Shown here one piece after another: positions 15,665 through 24,053 of a stretch of DNA of 64,000 nt. The translations under genes were made by a program, and so were the position numbers. Every line of letters begins with the position of its first letter. Position 1 is the stretch's first letter. The DNA comes from Bordetella sp. H567 (GTDB lineage Bacteria; Pseudomonadota; Gammaproteobacteria; Burkholderiales; Burkholderiaceae_B). The notes under the pieces are model-generated. The model made no database searches. It saw nothing but the letters and a program-made list of their open reading frames with translations, and had not been told where the DNA came from. Where the stretch lies: positions 2,120,084 to 2,184,083 of the forward strand of contig NZ_CP012334.1 in NCBI RefSeq assembly GCF_001704295.1, in the 5' to 3' direction.

Positions 15665-16621
15665 TCAAGATGATTCCGGCTGCATCCGGCTTGCCCTGCG
15701 CACATGGCGGATCGCCTGCGGCGCTTGTCCCAGCGTTCGGAGAAACGCACGTCGCATCCGGTCCCTGTCCACGAAGCCGACTTCGCGCGCGATGATGTCC
15801 ATCGAATGGCGGCCCTGTTCGAGCATCAGCCTTGCCGCCTCCACGCGCAGGCGCTCTACGGCCTTCGCAGGCGATTGGCCGGTTTCCGCGCTGAAAGCCC
15901 GGCTGAACTGCCTGGGGCTGAGGCTGGCCACGTCGGCCAGTTCCTCGACGGACAGGGTATTGCGCAGGTGCGTGCTCGCGTAGTCGATGGCCTTTTGGAT
16001 GCGGTCGGATTTCGGTTCCAGGTCCAGCAAAGCGGAGAATTGCGATTGCCCGCCGGCGCGGCGGTGATAGACCACCAGTTTCCGCGCCACCGTGCGTGAC
16101 ACTTCCGAGCCGTGATCGCTTTCGACCATGGCGAGCGCCAGGTCGATGGTGGCCGACATGCCCGCCGACGTCCACACCGATCCGTCCATGATGAAGATCT
16201 GGTCTTCCTCGACGACCACGTTGGGAAAGCGGCGCCGCAGTTCCGGGGCGAAACGCCAGTGCGTGGTCGCGCGACGGCCTTCCAGGACGCCGGCTTCCGC
16301 CAGGACGAAAGCGCCCGTGCAGGGGGCGGCGATGCGCCGGGATATCTTCAGCGAGCTCCGGACGAAGTCCATCAGACCGGGTGAAGAGAAGTCCGTTTCG
16401 ACGCCCGAGCCGAACATGACCGTATCGAAGACCGTGTCACTGAAGGGCTGGGTTTCGACCCTGAACCCGGCCGAGGACGGCACCAGCCCGCCGGTTTCGG
16501 AGAGCAGCGTCACCTCGTAGGCGGGCTCGCCCAGCGTCAGGTTGGCCGTCTCGAATACGGTGACGGCGGCGAAACCCATGACGTTGAAGTTCGGGAAGAC
16601 GACGAAACCGACCTTGTGCAT
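15665..16621 (-). CDS. GlxA family AraC-type transcriptional regulator
   Basis: A 318-residue regulator. Residues 1-185 form a DJ-1/PfpI (class I glutamine amidotransferase-like) domain, with APCTGAFVLAEAGVL carrying the cysteine elbow and VWTSAGMSATIDLALAM near its end. Residues about 210-310 form an AraC-type double helix-turn-helix (HLRNTLSVEELADVASLSPRQFSRAF, then IAREVGFVDRDRMRRAF). GlxA-type proteins usually activate nearby metabolic or efflux genes. It is divergent from an MFS exporter gene with a 149-base gap holding repeated ATGTCC elements, so that exporter is the likely target. Confidence 0.92.
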   Translation of the reverse strand: MHKVGFVVFPNFNVMGFAAVTVFETANLTLGEPAYEVTLLSETGGLVPSSAGFRVETQPFSDTVFDTVMFGSGVETDFSSPGLMDFVRSSLKISRRIAAPCTGAFVLAEAGVLEGRRATTHWRFAPELRRRFPNVVVEEDQIFIMDGSVWTSAGMSATIDLALAMVESDHGSEVSRTVARKLVVYHRRAGGQSQFSALLDLEPKSDRIQKAIDYASTHLRNTLSVEELADVASLSPRQFSRAFSAETGQSPAKAVERLRVEAARLMLEQGRHSMDIIAREVGFVDRDRMRRAFLRTLGQAPQAIRHVRRASRMQPESS

Positions 16622-16690
16622 ATGTCCCCCTTGGGCATGTCCTAAATCACCATTATTTATGACATTTGAGACGTCAACAAGAGGACATAT
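16620..16690. promoter_or_regulatory. Repeated ATGTCC operator region
   Basis: ATATGTCC (16620-16627) is mirrored by GGACATAT (16683-16690), and another ATGTCCT (16637-16643) by AGGACAT (16682-16688). Between them the DNA is AT-rich and promoter-like. The array lies in the divergent gap between the GlxA-type regulator and the MFS exporter, a natural place for the regulator to bind. Confidence 0.5.
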
Positions 16691-16770
16691 CCTGGGGGCT
16701 CTTCTCCCGCCATGTCGCGCGCCATGCGTGGCATGGGGATTGGAAAGCCATTTACGAAGGGGCCGGTCAA

Positions 16771-17946
16771 ATGAGTCGCCGATTACTGATGCTAGCGCTG
16801 GGCATGTTCGCCATAGGCACCGATAACTTTGTCGTCGCCGGGATACTCCCCGGCATTGCGCAATCGCTGCATACCTCCGTCAGCCTGGCTGGGCAGATGG
16901 TGACGGTTTACGCGCTTTCCTACGCCATCATGTCGCCCGTGATGGCGGCCCTGGCCGCCGGCTGGCCACGCAAGCTGCTGCTGGTCTCGGCGCTGGGGAT
17001 CTTCGTGATCGGCAACATCATCAGCGCGATGGCAGCGGACCTGAACACCGTGCTGCTCAGCCGTGCATTGGCGGGACTGGGTGCCGCCATGTTCGCGCCG
17101 ACGGCACTGGGTGTCGCCGCGGCGCTTGCCGATCCGGCAAGAAAAGGCCGGGCCCTGGCGCTGGTGACCGCCGGCCTGGCCGCGGCGACCGCGCTGGGGG
17201 CGCCGATCGGCACCTTCATCGGCGGACTGGGGGATTGGCGGACCACCTTGTGGTTCGTGGCGGGCCTGGGCCTGGTCTCCATGATCGGCGTTTGGGCAGT
17301 CCTGGCCGCGGTTCCGCAGCCACCGCGCATTACCCTGCGCGAGCGGTTCACGCCGGTGCGCGACGTCCGGATCGCGCTGACCTTGCTGACCTCCCTGTTC
17401 GCCTTCGGTGGATTCCTGATGGTCTATACCTACGCGGGACCGGTGCTGCATCGCGCGACCGGCGGCGACGCGCGAGCGCTGGCGGGATTGCTTCTGGTCT
17501 GGGGTATCGCGGCGACCGTGGGAAACATGATGGCAGGCCATCTGGTCGATCGCTTCGGCAGCCGCAAGATCATTAATGTGGGACTGTTCGTCGCCATCCT
17601 GAACTTCTGCGTGTTCCCGTGGACCTCTGCCCATATCGCGACCGCCTTGGTGTCGCTGATCATCTGGGGCTTGATAGGCTGGGGGCTGATCGTGCCGCAG
17701 CAGCACCGGCTGGTGAAAATCGCGCCGCACGTGGCGCCGCTGCTGCTGGCGCTGAACAATACCGCCACCTACACCGGGCTTGCGAGTTCAGGCTTGCTGG
17801 GCGGGGTGGTGCTGTTGTTCGTGGATCCGCGATATCTCAGCCTGGTCGGGGCCGGACTGATCGGAATCTCGCTCTTGCTGGCCGCCTTGGTTCCCGAAGG
17901 CGCGCGGTCGCCGGCGGTCAATGCCGGCGCGCATCAGAACGCCTGA
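16771..17946 (+). CDS. MFS transporter, DHA1 (AraJ/purine-efflux-like)
   Basis: A 391-residue major facilitator protein with 12 predicted membrane helices. The first helix has the DHA1 pattern LGMFAIGTDNFVVAGILPGIA. The motif A region after helix 2 is reduced (AALAAGWPRKLLLVSALG). HLVDRFGSRKIINVG in the central loop is the second-half counterpart. It resembles AraJ/YdhP/PbuE-type exporters of sugars, nucleosides or drugs. The ATG at 16771 follows GAAGGGG; a longer upstream reading crosses the operator-like region. It is probably controlled by the divergent GlxA-type regulator. Confidence 0.9.
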   Translation: MSRRLLMLALGMFAIGTDNFVVAGILPGIAQSLHTSVSLAGQMVTVYALSYAIMSPVMAALAAGWPRKLLLVSALGIFVIGNIISAMAADLNTVLLSRALAGLGAAMFAPTALGVAAALADPARKGRALALVTAGLAAATALGAPIGTFIGGLGDWRTTLWFVAGLGLVSMIGVWAVLAAVPQPPRITLRERFTPVRDVRIALTLLTSLFAFGGFLMVYTYAGPVLHRATGGDARALAGLLLVWGIAATVGNMMAGHLVDRFGSRKIINVGLFVAILNFCVFPWTSAHIATALVSLIIWGLIGWGLIVPQQHRLVKIAPHVAPLLLALNNTATYTGLASSGLLGGVVLLFVDPRYLSLVGAGLIGISLLLAALVPEGARSPAVNAGAHQNA

Positions 17947-18194
17947 CGCCTCTTGTGCAGCAGCGACTTTCGGCGGCGCTATCTCAGCAAAAAAAATGGC
18001 CTGTTCCAATAGCAGCACGCTGACGCCTGTCACTCCGGGCCGATGACGCTGCTGTGACGCGAAATCAAAAAAAATCTGCATGCGATGAAAGGCGTCCGGT
18101 GGCAGATGCCATTACCTTGGTAGCGTCCAGCGGAAGAAATTCTCCGAACGGTAGTCCCCATGCGCTGGAGCGTCCTCTAAATTGGAGTGCTTAC

Positions 18195-18590
18195 ATGTCT
18201 GGATCCACGACTAGCCTCAAGGCGAATAACGGTTATTACTGGAGGGTCGATCCCATCGGCAAAATGGTGTCGCCAAATGGTACTGTGACAGACGATCCCT
18301 ATTGCCGTTTCACTATCGCAGGGTCAAGTATTTTTTCGGTAGGCGCCAGCTTTTACGTCGGACCTGGACAGGGCAACCAATCTGCGTACTTGTACGCTAC
18401 GTACCAGAATGCATATGCGATGGGAAATATGAGCGGCACTGTCGACAACGAGGCCAACTGGATCACGATCCAGTTCCAATTGCCAAACTATCAGTTCGTG
18501 GTGTGCGATGGAAATGCAATTAAAATCGAAGATGACATGAACATGGACCCACGTACCGTCTTCCAATGTGATCCGCCTTTCCCTTCCTGA
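18195..18590 (+). CDS. Orphan protein of unknown family
   Basis: A 131-residue protein that I do not recognise. GGAG lies eight bases before the ATG. Its composition is neither membrane nor coiled-coil: it is rich in Tyr, Phe, Asn, Gly and short alternating strands (NGYYWRVDP, SIFSVGASFYVGPG, AYLYATYQNAYAMG, WITIQFQLPNYQFVV), which suggests a beta-sandwich or barrel. Two cysteines (in DPYCRF and FVVCDG) plus one near the C-terminus are seen. There is no signal peptide. Base composition is less GC-rich than neighbouring genes, hinting at recent acquisition. It stands alone between a forward exporter and a leftward transporter operon. Confidence 0.6.
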   Translation: MSGSTTSLKANNGYYWRVDPIGKMVSPNGTVTDDPYCRFTIAGSSIFSVGASFYVGPGQGNQSAYLYATYQNAYAMGNMSGTVDNEANWITIQFQLPNYQFVVCDGNAIKIEDDMNMDPRTVFQCDPPFPS

Positions 18591-18877
18591 TATCCGTGAA
18601 GGCGCCAAAGTGATGGCATGACGCGGAGCGGGCTTTCATTTCCTGGAAGTTTATTTTGAAATCCAGTTCTTCCGTTCTGAAGAAATGAAGGGCGACTGCA
18701 TTTGCGAACTGCCGGCTGACATGAAAAAGTCCGTCGGCCCGAATAACGAACGTTTGCAGCTGCAGCCAACCAGGCGTTGGTGGAAAACACTGCGAGATGG
18801 GACGCGGGGCGGCTGATGCCTTCCAGGACCCGCCGAGGCGCATCCGCCTTTCGCGGCGCTCGCGGCCCATGGAGCCG

Positions 18878-20428
18878 TCAAGCCGGGTTGGTGTCTACGG
18901 CCACGTCGACATGGCGGATTTCCCCTTTCTCCACCACGTACTTCCGGTCCGCCACCATGTCCGCGAAGCGGGCGTTCTGCTCCGATAGCAGCACGCTGGC
19001 GCCTTGCTGCTTCAGGGCGATGATGGCCTGCGCCATCTGCTCCACGATGATGGGCGCGACGCCTTCGGAGGGTTCGTCCAGCAGCACCAGGTAGGGGTTG
19101 CCCATGAGCGTGCGCGCGACGGTCAGCATCTGCTGTTCGCCGCCGCTCATGTGGCCGCCCGGGCGGCTCTGCATGGCCCGCAGGTTGGGGAACAGGGTAT
19201 AGAGCTGGTCGGTGCTCCAGCGCGGCGCGGGCCGGCCGTCCGGCCAGGATCGCGGCGGCTGCTGGCCGACTTGCAGGTTCTCCCGCACCGTCAGGTCCGC
19301 GAAGATCCGCCTGTCCTCGGGGACGAAGCCCAACCCTGCCTTGGCGATCTGGTCTGGCCGCTGATGGGAGATGTCCTGGCCCATGAACGTCACCTGGCCG
19401 CTGCGCTTTGCCAGCATGCCCATGATGGCTTTCAGGGTGGTGGATTTGCCCGCGCCGTTGCGGCCCATCAGCGCGACGACTTCGCCACGGCGGACTTCCA
19501 GATCGATGTCGAACAGGATGTGCGCGGCGCCATACCAGGCGTTCAGCTTCCGGACGCGCAACAGCACGTCCGCCTCGGGCGGCGTGGCGGCGATCCGGTG
19601 ACCGGGAACGCCGGGCGGGCCGTCATGGGGCGCAGGTGGCCCGGGCTGCGCTTGCCTTGACGTCGACAAAGCCGACGCCTCGAAGGTGGACCCTGAACCG
19701 AAGTACACCGCCTGCACCTTCGGGTCCGCGCGCACATCGCGCGCGCTGCCTTCGGCGATCAGCTTGCCGCGGGCCAGCACGATGACGCGGTCGGCATGCG
19801 CAAAGACGACATCCATGCTGTGCTCGGTGAACAGCACGGCCATTCGGCGTTCGACGACCAGCCGTTTGGTCAGGGACATCAATGCATTGCGCTCGCTCGT
19901 CGCCATGCCGGCCGTGGGTTCGTCCATTAGCAGCAGCTTGGGGTCGTTGGCCAGGGCCATGGCCAGCTCGAGGCGCTTGACGTCGCCGTAGGCCAGTTCG
20001 CTGCAAGGGCGATGCGCCTGGTCCGCCATGCCGACCTGCTCCAGCAGGCCCAGCGCCTGCGTGCGGTATTGCGCCGCGGCTGGCCTGCCCATCGAGAAGA
20101 CGCGTCGATGGTGGGACAACAGGGTCATCTGCACGTTCTCGACTACCGAGAGCGACGCGAAGGTTTCGGTGATCTGGAAGGTGCGGCCGACGCCCAGCCG
20201 CCAGATATCGCGCGGATGCAGCCTCGTCAGGCTTTTGCCGTCCAGGGTAATGGAGCCGGTGGTGGGCTCGATCTGCCCGCCCACCATGTTGAAGGTGGTG
20301 GATTTGCCGGCGCCGTTGGGGCCGATGAGCGCCAGCAGTTCACCGGGCGCGACATCGAAATCGATACCGTCGACCGCTGCCACGCCGCCGAAGCGCTTGC
20401 CGAGATTACGGACCTGCAGCAGGCTCAT
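18878..20428 (-). CDS. Fused LivG-LivF ATPase of branched-chain amino-acid type ABC importer
   Basis: One 516-residue chain contains two complete ABC ATPases. The first (about 1-240, LivG-like) has Walker A GPNGAGKS and Walker B LLLMDEPTAGM, but its signature reads ELAYGDVKR rather than LSYGxQR. A Pro/Ala-rich linker (about 245-285) follows. The second (about 288-516, LivF-like) has Walker A GRNGAGKS, signature MSGGEQQM and Walker B LVLLDEPSEG. In most bacteria these are two genes. The start at 20428 overlaps the permease stop by four bases (ATGA), so translation is coupled. Open sequence farther upstream in this frame is only the shadow of the permease gene. It energises uptake with the fused permease and the LivJ-like receptor. 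Confidence 0.92.
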   Translation of the reverse strand: MSLLQVRNLGKRFGGVAAVDGIDFDVAPGELLALIGPNGAGKSTTFNMVGGQIEPTTGSITLDGKSLTRLHPRDIWRLGVGRTFQITETFASLSVVENVQMTLLSHHRRVFSMGRPAAAQYRTQALGLLEQVGMADQAHRPCSELAYGDVKRLELAMALANDPKLLLMDEPTAGMATSERNALMSLTKRLVVERRMAVLFTEHSMDVVFAHADRVIVLARGKLIAEGSARDVRADPKVQAVYFGSGSTFEASALSTSRQAQPGPPAPHDGPPGVPGHRIAATPPEADVLLRVRKLNAWYGAAHILFDIDLEVRRGEVVALMGRNGAGKSTTLKAIMGMLAKRSGQVTFMGQDISHQRPDQIAKAGLGFVPEDRRIFADLTVRENLQVGQQPPRSWPDGRPAPRWSTDQLYTLFPNLRAMQSRPGGHMSGGEQQMLTVARTLMGNPYLVLLDEPSEGVAPIIVEQMAQAIIALKQQGASVLLSEQNARFADMVADRKYVVEKGEIRHVDVAVDTNPA

Positions 20429-22362
20429 GGCGTGCCTCCCCACGAGCCCCTGCCGGAAGGCGGTTGCACATCGCCGCCGCCAGCATGCCAGCGTTCCGCC
20501 ACTTGCCGCACAAAGCCGGCAATCCCTTGGGGGAAGGCCAGCACCAGCAGCAGGATCACGCCGCCCAGCATGGCGCGCCAGTACTCCGTGGCGCGCATGA
20601 CGTTGTCCTGCAGCCAGGTGAACGTAGTGGCGCCCACGATGGGGCCGGCCAGCGTCTGGATGCCGCCCAGCAGCACCATGACCAGGCCATCGACCGACTT
20701 GCCGACGGCCATGACGTCCGGCGCGATGCTGCCCTTGGAGAAGGCATACAGGGAACCGGCCAGGCCGGCGAACAGGCCGGCGATCACGAACGCCGCCCAT
20801 TGCACCCGCCTGACATCGATGCCGATGGCATCGCTGCGCAATGCCGAATCCCGTCCCGCGCGCATGGCATAGCCGAACGGCGCGAACAGCACGCGCCGCA
20901 ACAGCAGCACCCCTGCGACCGCCAGCGCCAGCGCCAGGTAGTAGTAGGCGTAGCCCGTCGACAGCCAGGCCGACGGCCACAGGCCCGTGATGCCGTTGGA
21001 GCCGCCCGTCAATCCATCCCACTGGAACACCACGGACCAGACGATCTGCGAGAAGGCGAGCGTCAGCATGGCCAGGTAGACGCCGGACAGGCGCACGCAG
21101 AACCAGCCGAAAACCAGCGCGCCGAGCGCCGCGACCAGCGGCCCCAGCATCAAGGCCGCTTCCATCGGCAGCGCCAGGCTTTTCAGCAGCAATGCGGCGC
21201 CATACGCGCCCAGGCCGAAATACGCCGCATGGCCGAAGGAGTGCATGCCCGCCGGGCCCATGATGAAGTGCAGGCTGGCCGCGAAGAGGGTGGCGGTGAG
21301 GATGTCGGTGAGCAGGACGGTCGCATACGGAAAGCGATCGCCGATCAACGGCAACAGGATGAGAAGGGCGAGTAGGGTGCCGGCGAGGACGCGCAGGCCA
21401 CGCGACGACGGCCGCAGGGGCGCTTCGATGGGCGCCGAGCCGCGCACCATGACGCTGGGACGGCCCAGCAGGCCCCATGGTCGTATCGCCAGCACGACGG
21501 CCATCACCAGGAATTCCGCGACCAGGGTCAGGGACGATAGCGAGATTTGAAACCCGGCGACGCTGACGGTGCCGATGGCGATGCACAAGGCCTTGATCTC
21601 CGCGATCAGCAGGGCCGCGATATAAGCGCCCGGTATGGATCCCATGCCGCCCACCACCACGACCACGAAGGCGTCGCCGATGGTGCGCAGGTCCAGGCCC
21701 AGGCTGGCCGGTTCGCGCGGCAGCTGCACCGCGCCGCCGAGTCCTGCCAGGGCGGCGCCCAAGGCGAAAACGCCGGTGAACAGCCAGGCCTGGTTGACGC
21801 CGAGTGCGCCCAGCATTTCCCTGTCCTGCGTGGCGGCGCGCACCAGTGTGCCCCAGCGGGTGCGGGTCAGCAGCAGCCACAGCAGGAACAGCACGGCCGG
21901 CCCGATGGCGATCAGCACCAGGCTGTAGGCGGGAAACTGCCTGCCAAGTATCGCCACGGCGCCGCCCAGGCCGGGGGCGCGGCGTCCCAATAGATCCTCC
22001 GGGCCCCAGATGGCCAGCGCCGCATCGTTGATGACCAGCACCAGCGCGAAGGTCGCCAGCAGCTGGAACAGTTCGGGCGCGCGGTAGATGCGCCGCAGCA
22101 GCGCCATTTCGACCAGCGCGCCGAATGCGCCGACGGCCAGGGCCGTGGACAGTACGCTGGCCCAGTACCCCAGGCCCGTCGCGCCGATACGCTCGGTCAG
22201 GCTATAGGCGACATACAGCCCGGCCATATACAACGAGCCATGCGCGAAATTGACGATGCGGGTCACGCCAAATATCAGCGACAGGCCCGAGGCCACCAGG
22301 AAAAGGGTGGATGCCTCGGCCAGGCCGTTCAGCAGCTGGACCAGTAATGCGTTGAGGTTCAT
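20425..22362 (-). CDS. Fused LivH-LivM permease of branched-chain amino-acid type ABC importer
   Basis: A 645-residue membrane protein formed by a LivH-like half (about 1-300, with GLSLIFGVTRIVNFAHGSLYM and VVVVGGMGSIPGAYIAA) joined to a LivM-like half (about 325-620, with HFIMGPAGMHSFGHAAYFGLGAY split by the usual helices, and LGGIQTLAGPIVGA). Each half contains the EAA-type loop that meets an ATPase (ATQDREMLGALGVN and AGRDSALRSDAIGID). Two permeases in one chain, beside two ATPases in one chain, make this system unusually compact. It overlaps the ATPase gene by four bases. It imports amino acids or related small molecules; the ligand is set by the upstream receptor. Confidence 0.92.
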   Translation of the reverse strand: MNLNALLVQLLNGLAEASTLFLVASGLSLIFGVTRIVNFAHGSLYMAGLYVAYSLTERIGATGLGYWASVLSTALAVGAFGALVEMALLRRIYRAPELFQLLATFALVLVINDAALAIWGPEDLLGRRAPGLGGAVAILGRQFPAYSLVLIAIGPAVLFLLWLLLTRTRWGTLVRAATQDREMLGALGVNQAWLFTGVFALGAALAGLGGAVQLPREPASLGLDLRTIGDAFVVVVVGGMGSIPGAYIAALLIAEIKALCIAIGTVSVAGFQISLSSLTLVAEFLVMAVVLAIRPWGLLGRPSVMVRGSAPIEAPLRPSSRGLRVLAGTLLALLILLPLIGDRFPYATVLLTDILTATLFAASLHFIMGPAGMHSFGHAAYFGLGAYGAALLLKSLALPMEAALMLGPLVAALGALVFGWFCVRLSGVYLAMLTLAFSQIVWSVVFQWDGLTGGSNGITGLWPSAWLSTGYAYYYLALALAVAGVLLLRRVLFAPFGYAMRAGRDSALRSDAIGIDVRRVQWAAFVIAGLFAGLAGSLYAFSKGSIAPDVMAVGKSVDGLVMVLLGGIQTLAGPIVGATTFTWLQDNVMRATEYWRAMLGGVILLLVLAFPQGIAGFVRQVAERWHAGGGDVQPPSGRGSWGGTP

Positions 22363-22392
22363 GCAGGAAGATCCGGGGAAGCCGGCGCCAGG

Positions 22393-22418
22393 CAGGATGG
22401 GCGTACGCCGGCATCCTG
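22393..22418. promoter_or_regulatory. Stem-loop between receptor and permease genes
   Basis: CAGGATG (22393-22399) pairs with CATCCTG (22412-22418), and the loop itself holds the palindrome GGCGTACGCC. It lies in the 97-base gap after the binding-protein gene. Such a structure often protects upstream mRNA or partly ends transcription so that receptor is made in excess. Confidence 0.55.
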
Positions 22419-22459
22419 GCGCGTACGCGCATGCCTGCCGCCGCTCCGGGGCGCCGCGA

Positions 22460-23716
22460 TCAGTGCGCGGGGCGCAGCTTCCTGACTTCCTCGTCGGAAG
22501 GCAGGAAGTCCGCGCCGTTCATGTAGCGGTAGTCGACCATGATGCCCTTGCCGTCCTTCTGCGCGAGCTTGCCGACGAAGGCGCCCATGGTGGATTGATG
22601 GTCGATGGCGCGGTAGGTGATAGTGCCGAAGGGCGTGTCCGCTTTCAGGCCTTCGAAGGCCGCGATCAGTTTTTCCGTATCGGCGCCGCCGGCTTTCTTC
22701 ATGCCGGCCGCCATGGACATGACCGAGCTGTAGCCGATGATGGAGCCCAGGCGGGGGTAGTCCTTGTAGCGGTCCTGGTAGGCCTTCAGGAAGGCTGCGT
22801 GCTCCGGCGTCTGGATGGAATACCAGGGATAGCCGGTAACGATCCATCCCGCGGGCGTTTCCTCCTTGAGGGGATCCAGGTATTCCGGTTCGCCGCTCAG
22901 CAGGCTGACGACGGGCGTCTTGGGAAACAGCCCGCGTGTCGTGCCCTCGCGAACGAGTTTCGCGACATCCGCGGCGAACAGCACGTTGAAGATCGCGTCC
23001 GGCTTGGCGTCGGCCAGGGCCTGCACGACGCTGCCCGCGTCGATCTTGCCCAGCGGGGTAGCCTGTTCGTTGACGAACTCGACGTCGGGCTGGGCCTTCT
23101 TCATCAAGGCCTTGAAGGTGGCGGCCGCGGACTGGCCGTACTCGTAGTTGGGGTAGACGATGGCCCAGCGCTTCTTGTTCAGCTTGGCCGCCTCCGGCAC
23201 CAGCATGGCGGTCTGCATGTAGGTGGAGACGCGCAGCCGGAAGGTATAGCGGTTGCCGTCCTGCCAGACGATCTTGTCGGTCAGCGGTTCGCTGGCCAGG
23301 AAGAACACTTTTTTCTGACGCGCGAAGTCGGTCAGCGCCAGGCCGATGTTGGACAGGAAGGAGCCCATCAGCACGTCCACGCGCTCGCGCGACAGCAGTT
23401 CTTCGGCCGCCCGCACGGCGTCGCCCGGGTTGGCGTTGTCGTCGCGGGTGATCAATTCCAGCTTCCTGCCGTCGATGCCGCCAGCCGCATTGACCTGTTC
23501 GACCGCCAGTTCCATGCCTTTGCGGTAGGGCTCCAGGAAGGCGGGCTGGGATTTATAGCTGTTGATTTCGCCGATCTTGATCGCACCGCCTTGCGCGGCG
23601 GCGCTTGGGGGGAAGGCCAGGCCCAGCAAAGCGAGCGCGAAACTGACGCTGGTGAGCGCGGCTGCGCGAACCAGGCGACCGGCGGCTGGTTTCCGCGCGG
23701 TTTTTTTGATGTCCAT
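22460..23716 (-). CDS. LivJ-like periplasmic substrate-binding protein
   Basis: A 418-residue receptor of the leucine/amide-binding family (type I periplasmic fold). A long signal peptide ends in PPSAAAQGG. Family segments are IKIGEINSYKSQP, VEQVNAAGGIDGRKLELITRDDNANP, and VYPNYEYGQSAAATFK for the hinge/second lobe. The start at 23716 follows GAGGGGAA; a longer frame adds non-family residues. It lies upstream of the fused permease and fused ATPase genes on the same strand, completing a three-gene ABC importer. The ligand is not readable; related receptors bind amino acids, amides or aromatic acids. Confidence 0.92.
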   Translation of the reverse strand: MDIKKTARKPAAGRLVRAAALTSVSFALALLGLAFPPSAAAQGGAIKIGEINSYKSQPAFLEPYRKGMELAVEQVNAAGGIDGRKLELITRDDNANPGDAVRAAEELLSRERVDVLMGSFLSNIGLALTDFARQKKVFFLASEPLTDKIVWQDGNRYTFRLRVSTYMQTAMLVPEAAKLNKKRWAIVYPNYEYGQSAAATFKALMKKAQPDVEFVNEQATPLGKIDAGSVVQALADAKPDAIFNVLFAADVAKLVREGTTRGLFPKTPVVSLLSGEPEYLDPLKEETPAGWIVTGYPWYSIQTPEHAAFLKAYQDRYKDYPRLGSIIGYSSVMSMAAGMKKAGGADTEKLIAAFEGLKADTPFGTITYRAIDHQSTMGAFVGKLAQKDGKGIMVDYRYMNGADFLPSDEEVRKLRPAH

Positions 23717-24053
23717 GACTTCCCCTCGTGGCAATACTGAGCGATGACTCGCAATATTAAGGGCTTTGCACGCCGTCGCGGCCGGCCCAAGGCCGTGGAT
23801 CCGTGGAAGCGGATGTGGCCGGCCGGAATCCAAGGCGCATTATCGGCGAAGGCGTAATTCTCACCAATTCTCAGGGGATATGAGAAGTATCAAATCCGTT
23901 GAGAATTGCTGATACTTGGTGGCGCGACGCGCGATGGCATTCCGCGGACCGCGCTCCAGGATCCGGAGCCGGCCCAGCGCAGCTACGTCGAAGTCGCCAC
24001 CCGGCACATTGGCTTGGCGCATGAACCAGGCCAGCTGGCGACCCTACCGGCCC
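23717..24053. promoter_or_regulatory. Promoter/operator region of the liv-type operon
   Basis: No gene is seen in these 337 bases between the lhr stop and the receptor start. An AT-rich cluster at 23856-23917 holds two direct AATTCTCA copies (23856-23863, 23866-23873) and an inverted copy TGAGAATT (23900-23907). It also has a perfect inverted repeat AAGTATCA/TGATACTT (23885-23892, 23910-23917). This looks like a multi-site operator. Confidence 0.55.

Noticed and set aside
20430-21880. Long open frame continuing upstream of the fused ATPase gene
   Set aside because: It is the out-of-frame shadow of the permease gene; ABC ATPase homology begins only at 20428.
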